A stretch of 64,000 bases of DNA from the NCBI GenBank assembly GCA_032622095.1, contig CP136061.1, forward strand, positions 200,750,244 to 200,814,243, read 5' to 3'. This document shows positions 43,386 to 55,752 of the stretch, in pieces; position 1 is the first letter of the stretch; the number at the start of each line of letters is the position of its first letter. The translations under genes and the position numbers were made by a program. This stretch comes from Siphonodentalium dalli. Lineage: Eukaryota > Mollusca > Scaphopoda > Gadilida > Siphonodentaliidae. The notes under the pieces are model-generated. The model searched no databases, was not told the DNA's origin, and saw nothing but the letters and a program-made list of their open reading frames with translations.

Positions 43386-45148
43386 CCAGAGGCTGTAGGC
43401 AAGGCGACCCGTTATCACCGTATATTTTTCTCTTATGCGCTGATATATTAGCTGAAATGATAAGAGGAAATAAGAAAATAACAGGTATTACCCTCGATGA
43501 GACAGATTACAAAATAAACCAATATGCAGATGACACTACAATTGTACTAGATGGGAGCTAAGCCTCAGAGAATCTCTATCCGTGCTCATTTGCTACTATG
43601 TCGGGCCTGAAGCTAATCTAGACAAATGCCAAATAGTCTGGTTGGGCTCTCAGAAAATAAACACATCAGTTCCTTTAGAACGCAAACTTAAAGTTTCGAA
43701 TACATTCACATCCCTTGGAATTAAATACAGCACCAACATGTCCGAAATACCAGAAATTAATTTCAGAGACAAGATCGACAACATGAAAAAGATAATAGAC
43801 AAATGGAAACATAGACATATCTCACCCATCGGTAGAATAACAATTGTCAAGTCTATTCTCATTCCAAATATTGTCCATCTTCTCCAATCCCTCCCAAATC
43901 CAAAGCAAGATATCCTTAGAAAATCAATAGAATTCTATTCAAATTTGTATGGAACAATAAACGCGACAGGGTCAGTCGTACACAACTTTGCAGAGGTTAT
44001 GAATATGGCGGACTAAAAATGATTAATATAAAACATTTCAACGATGCTCTTAAAATAACCTGGATGCGCAGATGTATCACGAAGTCACCCCCATGGTTGA
44101 ATATAACACCCCGATGAATTTCAGATCCCTTACTATCGACTTATTGTTCAAAATACATCAACACTGTTCTATAAAAAAAAACTGGGAACCCTTTCTGGCG
44201 CGACGTTCTTATGGCTTTGAAGAGTTGCTTGAAAAATATGCCAAACGATAATTCACATGTTTGGAACCACGATGAACTCCAAATGAATAAAGACGCAATA
44301 AATAGTAGCGAGTGGAAGGGAAAAGGCATCTTATTTATAAACGATCTTATCACACCAGGAAATAAACTGCACACACTCGAAAGTTTCACCGCCAAATTTG
44401 ACATACCCACCACTTTCTTGACATTACAAAGTGTCAATACGCAGCTCCGCATTTTATCAAAACAGACGAAAAAGATCTCAATAGCACTGAGACCCCCTTC
44501 ATTCCAAACAATATTCACCTGCTAACAAAAAGTAAACATGGATGTAAGGATTTTTACAACCTTCTTATCTCAGACACTGATCAATTCCCACTGTGTGTAT
44601 CAAATGGAAAAGAGATCTGGGACCTAATATAACCACAAGTTCATGGTCCCATATATTATCATCGCCATTCAGTTATCTGCGAGACTCTAGATTACAATGG
44701 TTTCAATATCGGATAAATACACGTATTTTGGGAACCAAAAGGTTGCTATTTCTTATGAAAATATCTGTAGACGATCACTGTAACCTGTGTAATTTACCTG
44801 AGGAAATTGCCAACATATTCTATGAATGCTCTGTCGTAAAACTATTCATAAATGACACACAAAAATGGCTGGATAAACACAAGCTGGACATATCTATTAC
44901 TCGTATGAATATAATTTTCGGCCTTCCCCGCCAGCAAAATATCAGTGTCAAAAATGTATTTCTGACATTGCTTAAATATTACATATACAAAACCAAATTT
45001 GACCCCGATACCTTATCCCTGAAATAATTTCTACGTGAAATTGATGAGAGATATCGCTTAGAGAAATATATAGCACTAAAGAGAGATATCCTTAACGACT
45101 TCGAGTTTGATTGGTGTGAGATATACCTTGCCCTGTCAGTACTTTGAG
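43386..45148 (+). pseudogene. LINE ORF2, reverse transcriptase C-terminal half and C-terminal knuckle
   Basis: It begins SRGCRQGDPLSPYIFLLCAD (motif B region), then KINQYADDTTIVLDGS with the catalytic YADD (motif C). A stop at 43560 and a shift lead to ANLDKCQIVWLGSQKI, FTSLGIKYS, KIDNMKKIIDKWKHRHISP, and IGRITIVKSILIPNIVHLLQ. After more shifts come NDLITPGNKLHTLESF and LQWFQYRINTRILGTKRLLF, then CNLCNLPEEIANIFYEC (knuckle; the first half is C-x2-C and the expected His is absent from the usual place). The end FLREIDERYRLEKYIALKRD continues after one stop to 45148. This C-terminal layout is that of Tx1/L1-clade elements. Confidence 0.88.
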
Positions 45149-46499
45149 GACAAATAACTATTTGTGATTATTTTCACCTGTTGATGATTGTCGAATTAAC
45201 GCTATATAAATTCCGGGCACGGATAGAGGCAATTATTTCATGTCGGAGACTATAAATTACATGTATATTTAAAAGCATATAAAACGATATCTAGTGACAT
45301 TCCAGTCATAAACATAGTCTGTGTAATCAAAAAACACGCACGAGGTGTCTTCCGATTTTGAACGTGTGTAAGGTGTGTGTGAGTTGCGAGCGAAGGTTAC
45401 CCTTCAGAAAATACCAGGACATTATTTCTGTTATTGTCATTATGCTGTATTTTAAAATATATGAATATGTCCATGTATATATTGTCAATAAATAATAAAA
45501 AAAAAAAAAATGTTAAATTATCATATATGACGCACTGCGATCGAGAAACTCACCTTATAAGATTTAAAAAAAGATTTATGGAATCCTTACAACAAAGTCA
45601 CATTTTCGTGATTTTGGGGTGAGGGGTAACATAAACCAAATTGTCTGAAACGATGTTACATATTAGCCACCTAAGATGTATTGATTGTTTTCAGTATATA
45701 TGTCCAACAAATACAAGACCAAACATTGTGAACTATCGCAAATATCCTATGAGTAAACGACCATCTATTGCACCAACATTTTTGAAATGACGAGGATTTT
45801 CTTACAAAATTGAATATGTTTTAGTTGAAAAAGTTATAAATTTCAACTTTGATCATTTTGTATGTAATTGCCATTACAGTATTTAGAAATGCGATTAAAT
45901 AGTGTCATTTATAGATTCTCATCCATGCCCTATCGGATGTTTATCACAAAAAACAAAAGTTCATGATTTTTGGGGTGAGGGGTAACAAAATCCAAAATGT
46001 CTAAAAGATGGTTAGGAATTTGTCCCAGGTGTTGTATGTGTTGTTTTCAGTATACATTTACGAAATTTGTAAGATCTACACTGAAATAGATTTGAGAAAA
46101 TGTGGTCTGTCTGGGTTGCTACTATCTTCAAAATATGACAATGCCCGATCGAATGACTTTATTATGCATGTGCCTTAAATGTTATACCAATTGGAACGTC
46201 ATGGTGAAATAATTATTGGATTTGGCGGCATTCTCGGATTTATACTGGGAACAAGGGTTACTATTGATCAAAAACCTGTTTCTGAAAGAGCACACATAAC
46301 TTGACATAAAATCAAACTAGAGATGGGCCTGTTCCAGATGGGACTGAGGTATACTCCCTGTATTCAACATGCTATTTGAATGTAGTAGCCATTACTGTAT
46401 ATTGGGCGCTGACATTATGTGAACAGATAACCCTAAATCCCCTAAGCCATAACACTAATCTGGAACCTCTTAATAATCCTAATCCTAAAACCTATTGAC

Positions 46500-46915
46500 T
46501 GAAAAATGTAGGAATAAAAGCTCGGACAAAATTATGCATTTTGAAAAGATTTTCTAAGTTGTAAAATGGGGCTATCTCCACAAAAATAATTCAGACAGAC
46601 CTCATAATCGCAGGTGCACAGGTTCCCATGGTACTAATTATCTGTGCCAAGTTTCAAAACAATTAACCAGAAAATGTAGGAATAAAAGCTCGGACAAAAT
46701 TATGCATTTTGAGAAAATTTTGTAAGTTGAAAAAGGGGGCTAACTCCACCAAAAAACGGAGATACCTCAAAATCGCAGGTGCACAGGTTCCCAAGGTACT
46801 AAATATATGTTCCAAGTTTCAAAAATATTGACCAGAAAATGTAGGAATAAAAGCTCGGACAAAATTGTGTCCACGGACGGACGGACGCCCATACAGACGG
46901 ACGGACGGACGGACA
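46500..46915. repeat. Three tandem ~168-bp units ending in (GGAC)n
   Basis: TGTAGGAATAAAAGCTCGGA occurs near 46508, 46676 and 46841, each time (except the last) followed by CAAAATTATGCATTTTGA and the GCAGGTGCACAGGTTCCCA block. The third unit runs into GGAC repeats at 46874-46915. The arrangement resembles a tandem-unit repeat end seen in many marine invertebrate genomes (from memory). Frames across it are repeat artefacts. Confidence 0.85.
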
Positions 46916-48177
46916 GACAAGTTGATTCCAATATACCCCATACTCCGTTCCAGTATGACAATAGTTTGTCGCTAAGTCACTACACGAGGTAATAAAGTAA
47001 ATGTGATGAAGGTATCGCCGGAAAAGATGCGAATGTTACATATAATATTTTCAACAATGTCATTTATAAATATAAGAAAGAGAATAGGGCCCAATATAAA
47101 TCATTGGGTAAATCATGCTGTGATCTCCCCCCCCCCCAACCATTTAGATTGGCGGAGCGCAGGTGGCGATTAGACATTTACATGTATGAACTGAACCATT
47201 GCAATAGATTATCACAAATTCCTATACCATGAAATGTAAATAGGAAATCGTCGTACCAAACTTTGTCAAATGCTTTACCAGATGCAAAGATGTGGCAGAA
47301 TTTGGGGAACGAATGGACAAACGAACGGCAACCTATGTTGCAACATTAAGATATCATCAGGGTTGTTGTACATAACATGCATGGGAATAGCTGTCGCGAT
47401 GAACGAGTGAATGCTTGGAATAGAGTGTAAACCATCACAACGCATTTGATGAATCCAAAAGATGTCAGGATATCCCATATCCTATTCATATCAACTATGC
47501 ATGCATGGGACAGGAAAGGTCGTGTCGCGCAGGAAGGGGGGGGGGGGTCTGCCGAAAATGCCCAGACACAGCGCCGTGGTGGGTCACCCGGAGCCCGGAA
47601 AATCTCATTTTTGTCCAATGATAACAAATTTTGTGGTGAAGGATTATTCGCAAACTATTTACAAACAATAACACTGTTCTGTTTTTCAGTAGCACATCAT
47701 TAGCACCATATGGGTTGATGGATTGGGGGGGGGGGGCTATATAGGTGCTTTAATTTGCCTCAGATTGGAACAAAGTCAGGTTCTATACAGTGGTCATATT
47801 GGAATTATAGTACCGGTAAATGTTTTTTTTCTTCCAATTTGTGATACTGATCAGACATATATAGAGGATCTCCAATAGTAAAATCTTGTATCCCAATATA
47901 TTTACATACTAAGTGTGATCATCACTAAATTCAGCATTCCGATTGGTCGGCGCCCACGTGGTTAGTTGCAATTAGTTCTCGGTGAATGCGCAACAGCTAA
48001 TGACTGCAGCCTCATAACAACATTGACACGTCATTGGGTTTGGAAAGACAAACGCGTAATGTTTTGTTCCTGTTAACTTTTGCCAATGGGATATTTTGGG
48101 CTGGTTTTGTCACGATACACTTTTCGATTTAAATACATTTACAAAAGTGGCTTTTTTGCTAAATGTATATAAATATA
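46916..48177. other. No gene; G/C homopolymer patches
   Basis: Homopolymers lie near 47128 (C), 47537 (G) and 47727 (G). The G run at 47537 is followed by CCGAAAATGCCCAGAC and GGGTCACCCGGAGCCCGG, which loosely recall the G-tailed elements, but no complete element can be delimited. Confidence 0.4.
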
Positions 48178-48332
48178 AGGATTAACTGTCATGTGGACTG
48201 TTTTTATGGAGATGTAACCTTGAGGTAAGTGGTCATAACTTGTATGTAAAACCCTTCGGGTTTTACACAAGTTATGATCACTTACCTCACGGTTACATCT
48301 CCATAAAAACAGTCCACATGACAGTTAATCCT
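48178..48332. repeat. Long near-perfect hairpin (foldback element)
   Basis: The arm AGGATTAACTGTCATGTGGA at 48178 pairs with its complement ending at 48332. The arms also carry TTTTTATGGAGATGTAACC and GTAAGTGGTCATAACTTG. The centre is AAAACCCTTCGGGTTTTAC. About 75 bp per arm with only a few mismatches. Confidence 0.93.
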
Positions 48333-50017
48333 AAAATAACGAGTTGAAGATCTTTTATATCACATGGAGAAAAAGATAGAATTCTATGCCCTTTTAACAG
48401 ATACAAATCTTTAATTGAAGCTGAAAAGTGCTTGCAAAATGCATACATGCAGGGCGTTGGCTGCGACGCTTCACAAAAACGTGTACGAGAGTATTACGCG
48501 TTCTGATTGGCGACGAAAAGTATAGTCCCCCAATTCAGCCCAATTTGCCTTTTTGTTCCTATTTTCGTTAGTGCAACGAAGTTGGATATTAATTTAACTT
48601 TAATGAACAAAGCAATAATTTTTTCAAGGCGTGGTGTTGGTCTCATACCCGTCTTTTTGACAGAGTATTTATCCGCGCCGTACTTTTGTTGGCGCGATGC
48701 CAAGTATTCCGCGAAGCACGCGCATACTCATACTTGTGATATATATAAGGAATATGTAATGGCCTTTTTAATGAAATAATAGGGGTATCATGTGAAATAG
48801 TTAGTTATGCAATTTAGTTTCTCACATTTAAGCAAATATTTACTATGTGTGTTGTCAATTTTGATATAATATTTGTAAATATTACTATTTTGAACAAGAT
48901 TATTCTCCATTTATATTTGATCACGCTACCGGAGTGTTTCACATCACTTTAACCTATTATATTGTCTTAGACTAGCTTGTCCTAAAATACTGACATAATA
49001 AATACGTGGTACACAATGTCGCCATTAATATGCATTGTTACAATGACTGCATGCATGCACCCACCATTTGGCAAGCAGCAGCGCGAATTAACCCGTTGTG
49101 TATTCCATAGGAGGGGGGTGGGAAATGACATAGATTTCACACTTTAGCCATTTATGTTCATCACTTTTCTCAATAGTAATCTGCCAAATAGTTATGTACA
49201 TGTTACTCTATTTTCGGCACATTGATGACCGGTGCGATTCGGTTGATCTGTTAATGCATGTCGCGGGCAAACTAGCGTTCAATTAAGAGAACGAGACCCG
49301 ACTAAGGTTAAAAAGGGGCTAAAAATGCTCATGATACAGACATACCGAATACTATTTACAAGAGGCGGGTATGAATCCCTAATACCGGCTAGTTTATTAT
49401 AACAGCGGGTTATGAATTCCGCGAACAGCCTGAAAATGGACTGAATCCTGCGTACCAAAGAGGGTGCGACACCATTGACGCCACAGGTGTCGGTCTTCTC
49501 CTTAGAAATTCTTCCAATGCTGTCGAATTTACATTGAACTGCGTCGTTAATTACATTCTTCGTCTTGACAGCTCGGTGTGAAATGGATGCTTGTGTTATT
49601 GTGTATCTTGTAAATATCTTAAATACCTGTCAGGAAAGCCATTATGAGAGTATGTAGATTATACACAGCCATGACTGTCTTCCGTTATCACAATAACATT
49701 AAAGTCCCAATAAGAAAACCAATTATTCTCGAAAATTCAGTATTTTAAATATATATATATACGCCAGTAAATGAAACCAGGATGTTGTAATGTTTTGACT
49801 GGACACGCGCCCCTGCGTCTAATAAAAGCTTTGTGAAAAGTGGGTGTATCGATCGAGTCTCGTGTCTGACAAAGAGCAATGAATGGAATGTATACGGTGT
49901 GTAAAATGACGACAATGAACTGAATAGTTTTACTGGAGCGTATTATATGCTACAAGCAACTAATTATATAGAGTTACCCTTCTTGAATTTGTGTAGGGGA
50001 AACTCGAGTCAGCATAA
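48333..50017. other. No supported gene
   Basis: A ~110-bp block near 48845-48955 (TGTGTGTTGTCAATTTTGAT, CTCCATTTATATTTGATCAC) repeats sequence found near 20038-20145 and 52222-52325. Nothing else is recognised. Confidence 0.4.
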
Positions 50018-50183
50018 AAGAAAATATGGCTGCTGATTGGTTGATTATCATTGAGGGGAAATTCCCAGAAAATCATAGCCTAGGTAAATATGGCGATCAT
50101 TTTTTTGGCCACGAAGAGTCTGGTAGGGTTCCTAAGTTACGGAAGTTGTCTGGGTATTTTTATACTGCTGATTTTTAGGCAGC

Positions 50184-50919
50184 AAATGGAGTAGTTGTGG
50201 AAACGCAAGATTATCGTTTGAAAAAAATACCGAAAAGGGCGCGGTTGATGTCAAGACTGGTGTATCGGATGACGTTCTAAGGGAAACTTGACCACTTGAA
50301 GTTCAAATAGGCTTAACCCATGGCCGCGGGACCTAAAGTTAACACTCTCACCTATGGCTTTTTTTTTGTAACCTATAAGCCATCTGTATAGGAGGATGGA
50401 TAACTCTGGACGGTATGTTGTGTTACTTACTTACGTATTCACATACCAGGTGTGCGTAAACACTCTCGCCTATGGAAAATAATTTGGTTTGTAACATACA
50501 CTGAAAAAAAACGATAGAGTAGATATTCCTACTAATTATAAGAGTAGGAATTGTTCTTACGCATGCAAAGAGTAGATTTGCTATAGCCTGATAGGAAAGC
50601 GATTGAGACTATACTCAATTTAAGTGTACACATATCTAAGATATCTACACTTTTTTGAGTATACAGCGACCACGTGCCGATGTTCATTTTCGCGGTACGT
50701 CATTATTTTGGTAACGCCATTTTGTATGAACTTGATGAGTGCATAAAATATTCTTTATCCGTGGAAATCATTGAATTTTTATGTAAGTACGGGCTGTCGA
50801 TATGTCGGAATCGTGGTAACGTAAACACGGCAATGTTTTGGGTTCATTATTTTTTTTTAGCTGTGGAATTTCATTGAAAACATAAATCGTACCATTCTTG
50901 GTTAGGTAGGCCTGTACTT
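50184..50919. repeat. Dispersed repeat A, copy 3
   Basis: Same order of words as copy 2, with a ~110-bp insertion near 50360-50470 that repeats the flanking ACACTC(G/A)CCTATGG word on both sides. Confidence 0.85.
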
Positions 50920-51924
50920 TAGATTTTTAATAATTAAATTAATAATTTACATCATCTGACTCACCAAAAAAGTGCTGAAGGGTACACGGGTTTTAAAATC
51001 GCATTCTAAATGACTTAGTTTTCGTGTCTGCCATGATTTCTGTTACTGTTACTTAGAAGTTAGAGAACAATTATATATATATGTTCCAAGGAAAATTAAA
51101 CTGAACTGAAAACGAACTGCTGATGGGCGCCAGACTTTCAGGAACACAGTTAAAACTTAAAGTAACTGCACTAGTGCCGATCACCGGCAAAACCTATCAC
51201 GGTGTAACCTTTGATTTCGATTCGGCTAGGTTAAAGAATTCCGTAATTCCAACTTATATACTCCTCTGTCCTAATTGACCTTCACCTTGGTGTGAGATTT
51301 GTCGATTCAGAATTTGTTTTTGTCAACAACATGTTTCATATCACCTTCATCATTCATTATCGTCTGACATCATCATCGTCGACAGAATCACTCAATGTGA
51401 TACACGACATCATGATGTACGTGACAGAAATTATCAAACTTCACAAAATATGAAGATACATAGATGTGTGATAGGAAAAGAAATTTACTTTAAAAAGACA
51501 CACCTTTTATTATAACAATTGAGTCACCCATTCCGTAGATATGGCCATTTACACCTCTGAAAAACCCACATTCTTTCTTCCGCTACTACCATTTAGTTAC
51601 CATGCACTGACACAGTATTAACCTGCGACGACGCCCTGAGACGATGTCACAATTTAATTATCTGAATAACTAAATATAAGGCCATTAAGCCTTAAGGGTT
51701 ATTTTTATGTGTCTTAAAACAGGGGCCCTAAACGATATGTTGGCAACCGTATAATTTCTTAAAATTTTGCCGATATATAAAACTTATCATAACTAATCAT
51801 AGAATTATATATCTATTTGGTGCCTGCAATTTTCTATCGCTCCTTCATATTGAATTTAAAGAATGAAATTGAACTTTTACCCATTTCACTCATATCTCTG
51901 GGAATAGGTACACTTTATCGGTGA

Positions 51925-52250
51925 AAATGGCATTAAAGACATACATGTATTATGGACTTGTTCCGGTACGGTACATGAAACTGATGAGTTAGTAGTCAGG
52001 CGCTATGCCAACAGGGGGAATATAGCATTCTACGAATATCGCCGAACATTTCAAGCAAATCGACGGTACGTCGGTACCACTCTATAGAAACATCGTCTGA
52101 ACTACGCTGAATTGTAAATATTTACATCTCGATTCGGGACGCAACTTTTGGCGATAAGGTAATGAAAACGAGTTTACCATCGAGAGTCACTGAATTAAAT
52201 TAATATGTAATAATGATGATGTGTGTTGTCCAATTGGATATAATTTTTGA
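51925..52250 (+). repeat. Dispersed repeat C, copy 4
   Basis: Matches 19745-20060 as part of the segmental duplication. Confidence 0.8.
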
Positions 52251-53639
52251 AAAACTAACTAATTTCAGAATAATTATTTAACATTTATATTTTATCACCC
52301 TACCCGAGCGTTTCACATCACTTTAATATAATTTTCATTTATAGGCATAATCACATTAAATAAGTCCAACACACAATAACGATTTAATATTCATATCATG
52401 CCAGTGTTTTGAATATACAGCACAAATTTTAACCAGCCAAAAGTAGGAACACTTTTAATGACAGAAAATCACAATGTCATGACGTCGTTTTGTCACATCA
52501 CTAAATGTACCTTGAAATTGACTTATTCACATGTACCGGTATGGCAATTGTTTTTCTATATTTTGTTCAGAACAATTTATTTTGGCCAATAGCTCGATTC
52601 AGCCATGCAAAGCTAAAATATTTGATGAACATAGCATTGGTGAAATCTTTTTAGGAAACATTTTGGTCCCCTGATCTGATCATAAAGTTGCATGATCTGA
52701 CGATTCAAACTTTGAATTTCAAAGTACTTTTGTGTTCACAATATCATATTAAAACTGATCCTCAGCTCTCAAAAGATCACCAGGCCATGCAGCGATATGG
52801 CGAGGTAACTTGGAATTGATCCAAAAATCCTCTTGTCGATCGTTAAATAGGCGAGGTGGCTTTGACGGCTGGCTCTAGATTTCAAGCAATTATATGCTAT
52901 ATATATGAGATTGTTTGTTTTGAAATTTGAAACGATCAGTTTTGTTTCTTTTCCACAACTTGCACCAGCGTCTTTACCGTTCTCGATAATGGTCCATTCC
53001 CTGAAGTGATTGGAAGGGAGTCGGTTGTTTATAGGGAGTATTTGGGAAAGGCCACCCACCCATCCGTCAAATCGGTCGAAATCCCTACTGTTCTCGAAAA
53101 TGGTCCATACCCAAATGTTACCCCCTCGGGGTGGCACCCCCGTGGGTAATGGTGTGGTTGGGGAGTTTCTATGTGGTATTTGGGGCGGGCCACCCACCCA
53201 TGCAGTCATATCGGTCGAAACCCCTACGGTTCTCGAAGATGATCCTTATCCCATTTTCACTCACTTGGGGTTGCACCCCGTGGGTGAAGGGTGGGGTCGG
53301 GGTGTTTCTCTGGAGTATTTGGGAGGGCCATGCACCCATGCCGTTAAATCGGTTGAAACCCCTTAGCTTTCTCGAAACTGGTCCATACCCCATGTTTACC
53401 CCCTCGGGTGGCACCCTCGGGGTGATGGATGGGTGGGGTGTCGGGTGTTTATTTGGGGCCACCCACCCAAATCGGTCAAATCGGTCGAAACCCCTACGGT
53501 TCTTGAAAATGGTCTATACCCAATGTTCACCCCCTCGGGGTAGCAACCCCGTGGGTGAAAGGTGAAAGGTTGGGGATCGTGGTGTTTCTATGGGGTATTT
53601 CGGGCGGGCCACCCACCAGCCTTATCAAATTTGTCTTGG

Positions 53640-53875
53640 GGAGAGACAGAAAGAAGTATATATGCATTCATTTGATAGCGTTTGAGATGATAGAGTGGGT
53701 TTTGAATTTTCCTCGGTTTAGGGGCACCATTAGGAACCATTTGTTTGACCATATTTGGTCTTATTCCAAAAACATTGGGCGACGGTCATCATAATGTTTT
53801 AGTGGTCAGATGTGAATTGGCCGAAGGGCCCTATTGTAACATTTTGACATAAATTTGTCCTGTGGGCGGCACTCC
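53640..53875. other. Non-satellite segment inside the array
   Basis: Unrelated to the 138-bp unit. Its right part (GGCCGAAGGGCCCTATTGTAA, read here as GGCCGAAGGGCCC then TATTGTAACATTTTGACA) matches flanking repeats near 59180 and 59995, showing exchange between the array and the DNA 3' of it. Confidence 0.7.
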
Positions 53876-54972
53876 TCGTGGTGATGGCTTGGGAATCGGG
53901 TGTTCATAGGGGTTATTTGGGGCAAGCCACCGACCCATGCCATCAAATCGGTCGAAATCCTTACCGTTCTCAAAAATGGTTCATACCCCCCATGTTCACC
54001 CCTTGTGGTAGCAGCCACTGGGGTTGATGCCTCGGGGGTCGGCGTGTGTCTAGGGGTTATTTGTGGTGGGCCATCACACATGCCATCAAATCGGGCGAAA
54101 TCCTTTCCGTTCTCGAAAATGGTCCTTACCCCATGTTCACCTCCTCGGGTGGCAACCCGGGTGATGGGTGGGTGATCCGGGAGTTTCTATGGTATTTTTG
54201 GTAGATCACCCACCCATGCCGTCAAATCGGTCGAAATCCTTACCGTTCTCGAAAATGATCCATACCCCATTTTCACCTCCTCGGGGTGGCACCACCGCAG
54301 GTGATTGGTATGGGATCGGTGTGTTTCTATGGTGTACTTGAGGTGGGCCACTCACCGTGCCGTCAAATCAGTGGAAATTATTACTCTCATCAAAAAATTG
54401 TCCATACCCCATGTTCACCCCATGGGGTGGTACCCCCATGAGGTGATTGGTGGTTCGGGTTGTTTCTATGGGGTACTTGGGGCGGGCCACTCACCCACGC
54501 CGTCAAATCGGTGCTAATTCTTACCGTTCTCGAAAATAGTCCATACCCCATTTTCACCCCTCGGGGTGGCACCATTGAGCTGATGGTTGGAGGCCGGGTG
54601 TTTCTGATGGGTATTTGGGGCGGGCCACACACCCATGCCGTCAAATCGGTCAAAATCCATACCGTTCTCGAAAATGATCCATACCCCATTTTCACACCCT
54701 TGTGTGCCACCCCAGGGAAATGGGTGGGGTCGGGGTATTTCTAGGGGATAATTGGAGCGGGCCACCACCCAGGCCGTCAATTCGGTAGAAATCCTTACCT
54801 TTATCCAAATTGTCCTTACACCATTTTACCCCCCTCGGGGTGGCACCAGCGGGGTGATGGATGGGGCATTGTGCTGTTTCTAGGGGGTATTTGGGGCAGA
54901 TCGCTCGAAATCCTTACCATTCTCCAAAATTGTCCATACCCCATTTAACACCCACGGGGTGGCACCCCGGGG

Positions 54973-55752
54973 CCTTGTACTATGGACCATAATAATTTTA
55001 ATCACAAGGTTAAGGGATGTACACAAGAGGCGGGCAAGTGCAATAGACCACTGTATTGTAATAGTGTAGATTATACCCGTGTGCATGTGGGCTCATTGCC
55101 GATGGGTGATTGTGTTTGATCAGAATGGAATTCACACTGCGGCAATCAAGCGGTTGTCTCGTGGCAAACAACCTAAAGTCTGTATTGGAGTATTGACCAA
55201 TTATGACATTCGTGCAGGGACGTTGTTAGAGGGTCTCCTTTGTGGGTACACAACTTGGAGTTTAAACCTGCACCTGAGACCTTCTAGCTACGTCTCTTGT
55301 ACATATTATCAATAGAATACTGCAGCGATTCTGAATGACAAACCAACTAGAAATTAAATACATCGTACGACTTGAATTGTTGGAACAGACGATAACCATT
55401 GATGAAATATAACACAATGCACGAACGGTTGCGGTGTACTCACTGGGCGATTATTTAAAGGATACCGATTACCACTAATCAAATTGAACACGGCTCACCC
55501 ATGCACTAGCGATAACATCTCAATGAGTGTCTCCGAGGAATCATTTTTTTCATTGGTCAATCAAGTCACATGTGAAAAACTTATTATTTTATTGGTCACC
55601 AATTATTGTATTGGTCAACATGCATGTGAAAGCGGAATTACAAGAAGTCGCCTATACACTGTTAGAATAAGAGTGGAGGTCTATGGTAATCGACACCTTT
55701 TGTGTGCCCCACTGAAGCTTGTGATTACAATAATTGTGTTCTATAGTATAGG
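54973..55752. mobile_element. ~780-bp MITE with ~75-bp TIRs inserted in the satellite
   Basis: The left end CCTTGTACTATGGACCATAA and, reversed, the right end CCCTATACTATAGAACACAA pair imperfectly for about 75 bp, including TTTTAATCACAAG / ATTGTAATCACAAG and GACCA / GACCT further in. The interior has a 78-codon frame (55079-55315) without recognisable features. The target duplication is unclear because the flanks are satellite. Confidence 0.75.

Larger units (their letters stand above)
40883..45510 (+). mobile_element. 5'-truncated Tx1/L1-like non-LTR retrotransposon (interrupted)
   Basis: The sequence starts abruptly inside ORF2 at ~40883 and ends with a ~14-bp A tail at 45497-45510 after AATAAATAATAAAA. 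Order along the element: linker and start of reverse transcriptase (40883-41285), palm with catalytic Asp (41299-41634), an inserted DNA transposon (41696-43385), second catalytic box (43386-43560), connection and C-terminal part (43582-45148), then a 360-bp 3'UTR. Several frameshifts and stops make it inactive. A clear target duplication was not found. Confidence 0.88.
36890..46350. repeat. Very large interrupted palindrome
   Basis: The left arm (36890-39065) and right arm (40240-46350) are inverted copies. Examples: TTATGTCAAGTTATGTGTGC (36932) with its complement at ~46290; CATAGGATATTTGCGATAG (37615) with ~45737; ACAGTTCACAGTCTAATCAT (38292) with ~40430; TTTAGGCATTCTTAATATCA (38943) with ~40335; CTTAATGAGTTCTGAACACAC (39045) with ~40228. 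The right arm is split by a 4.6-kb LINE (40883-45510), the left by a ~0.55-kb LINE fragment (38355-38911). The spacer is 39066-40239. The arms differ by many substitutions, so the structure is old. Confidence 0.88.
50018..52962. repeat. Segmental duplication, copy A2
   Basis: Counterpart of 16335-20785, lacking the nested TTAA element and its LINE. Carries repeat A copy 3 (50184-50919) and repeat C copy 4 (51925-52250). It ends where the satellite array begins. Confidence 0.9.

Noticed and set aside
40977-45027. Active reverse transcriptase
   Set aside because: Several frameshifts and stops, a 5' truncation and an inserted transposon between motifs A and C rule out function.
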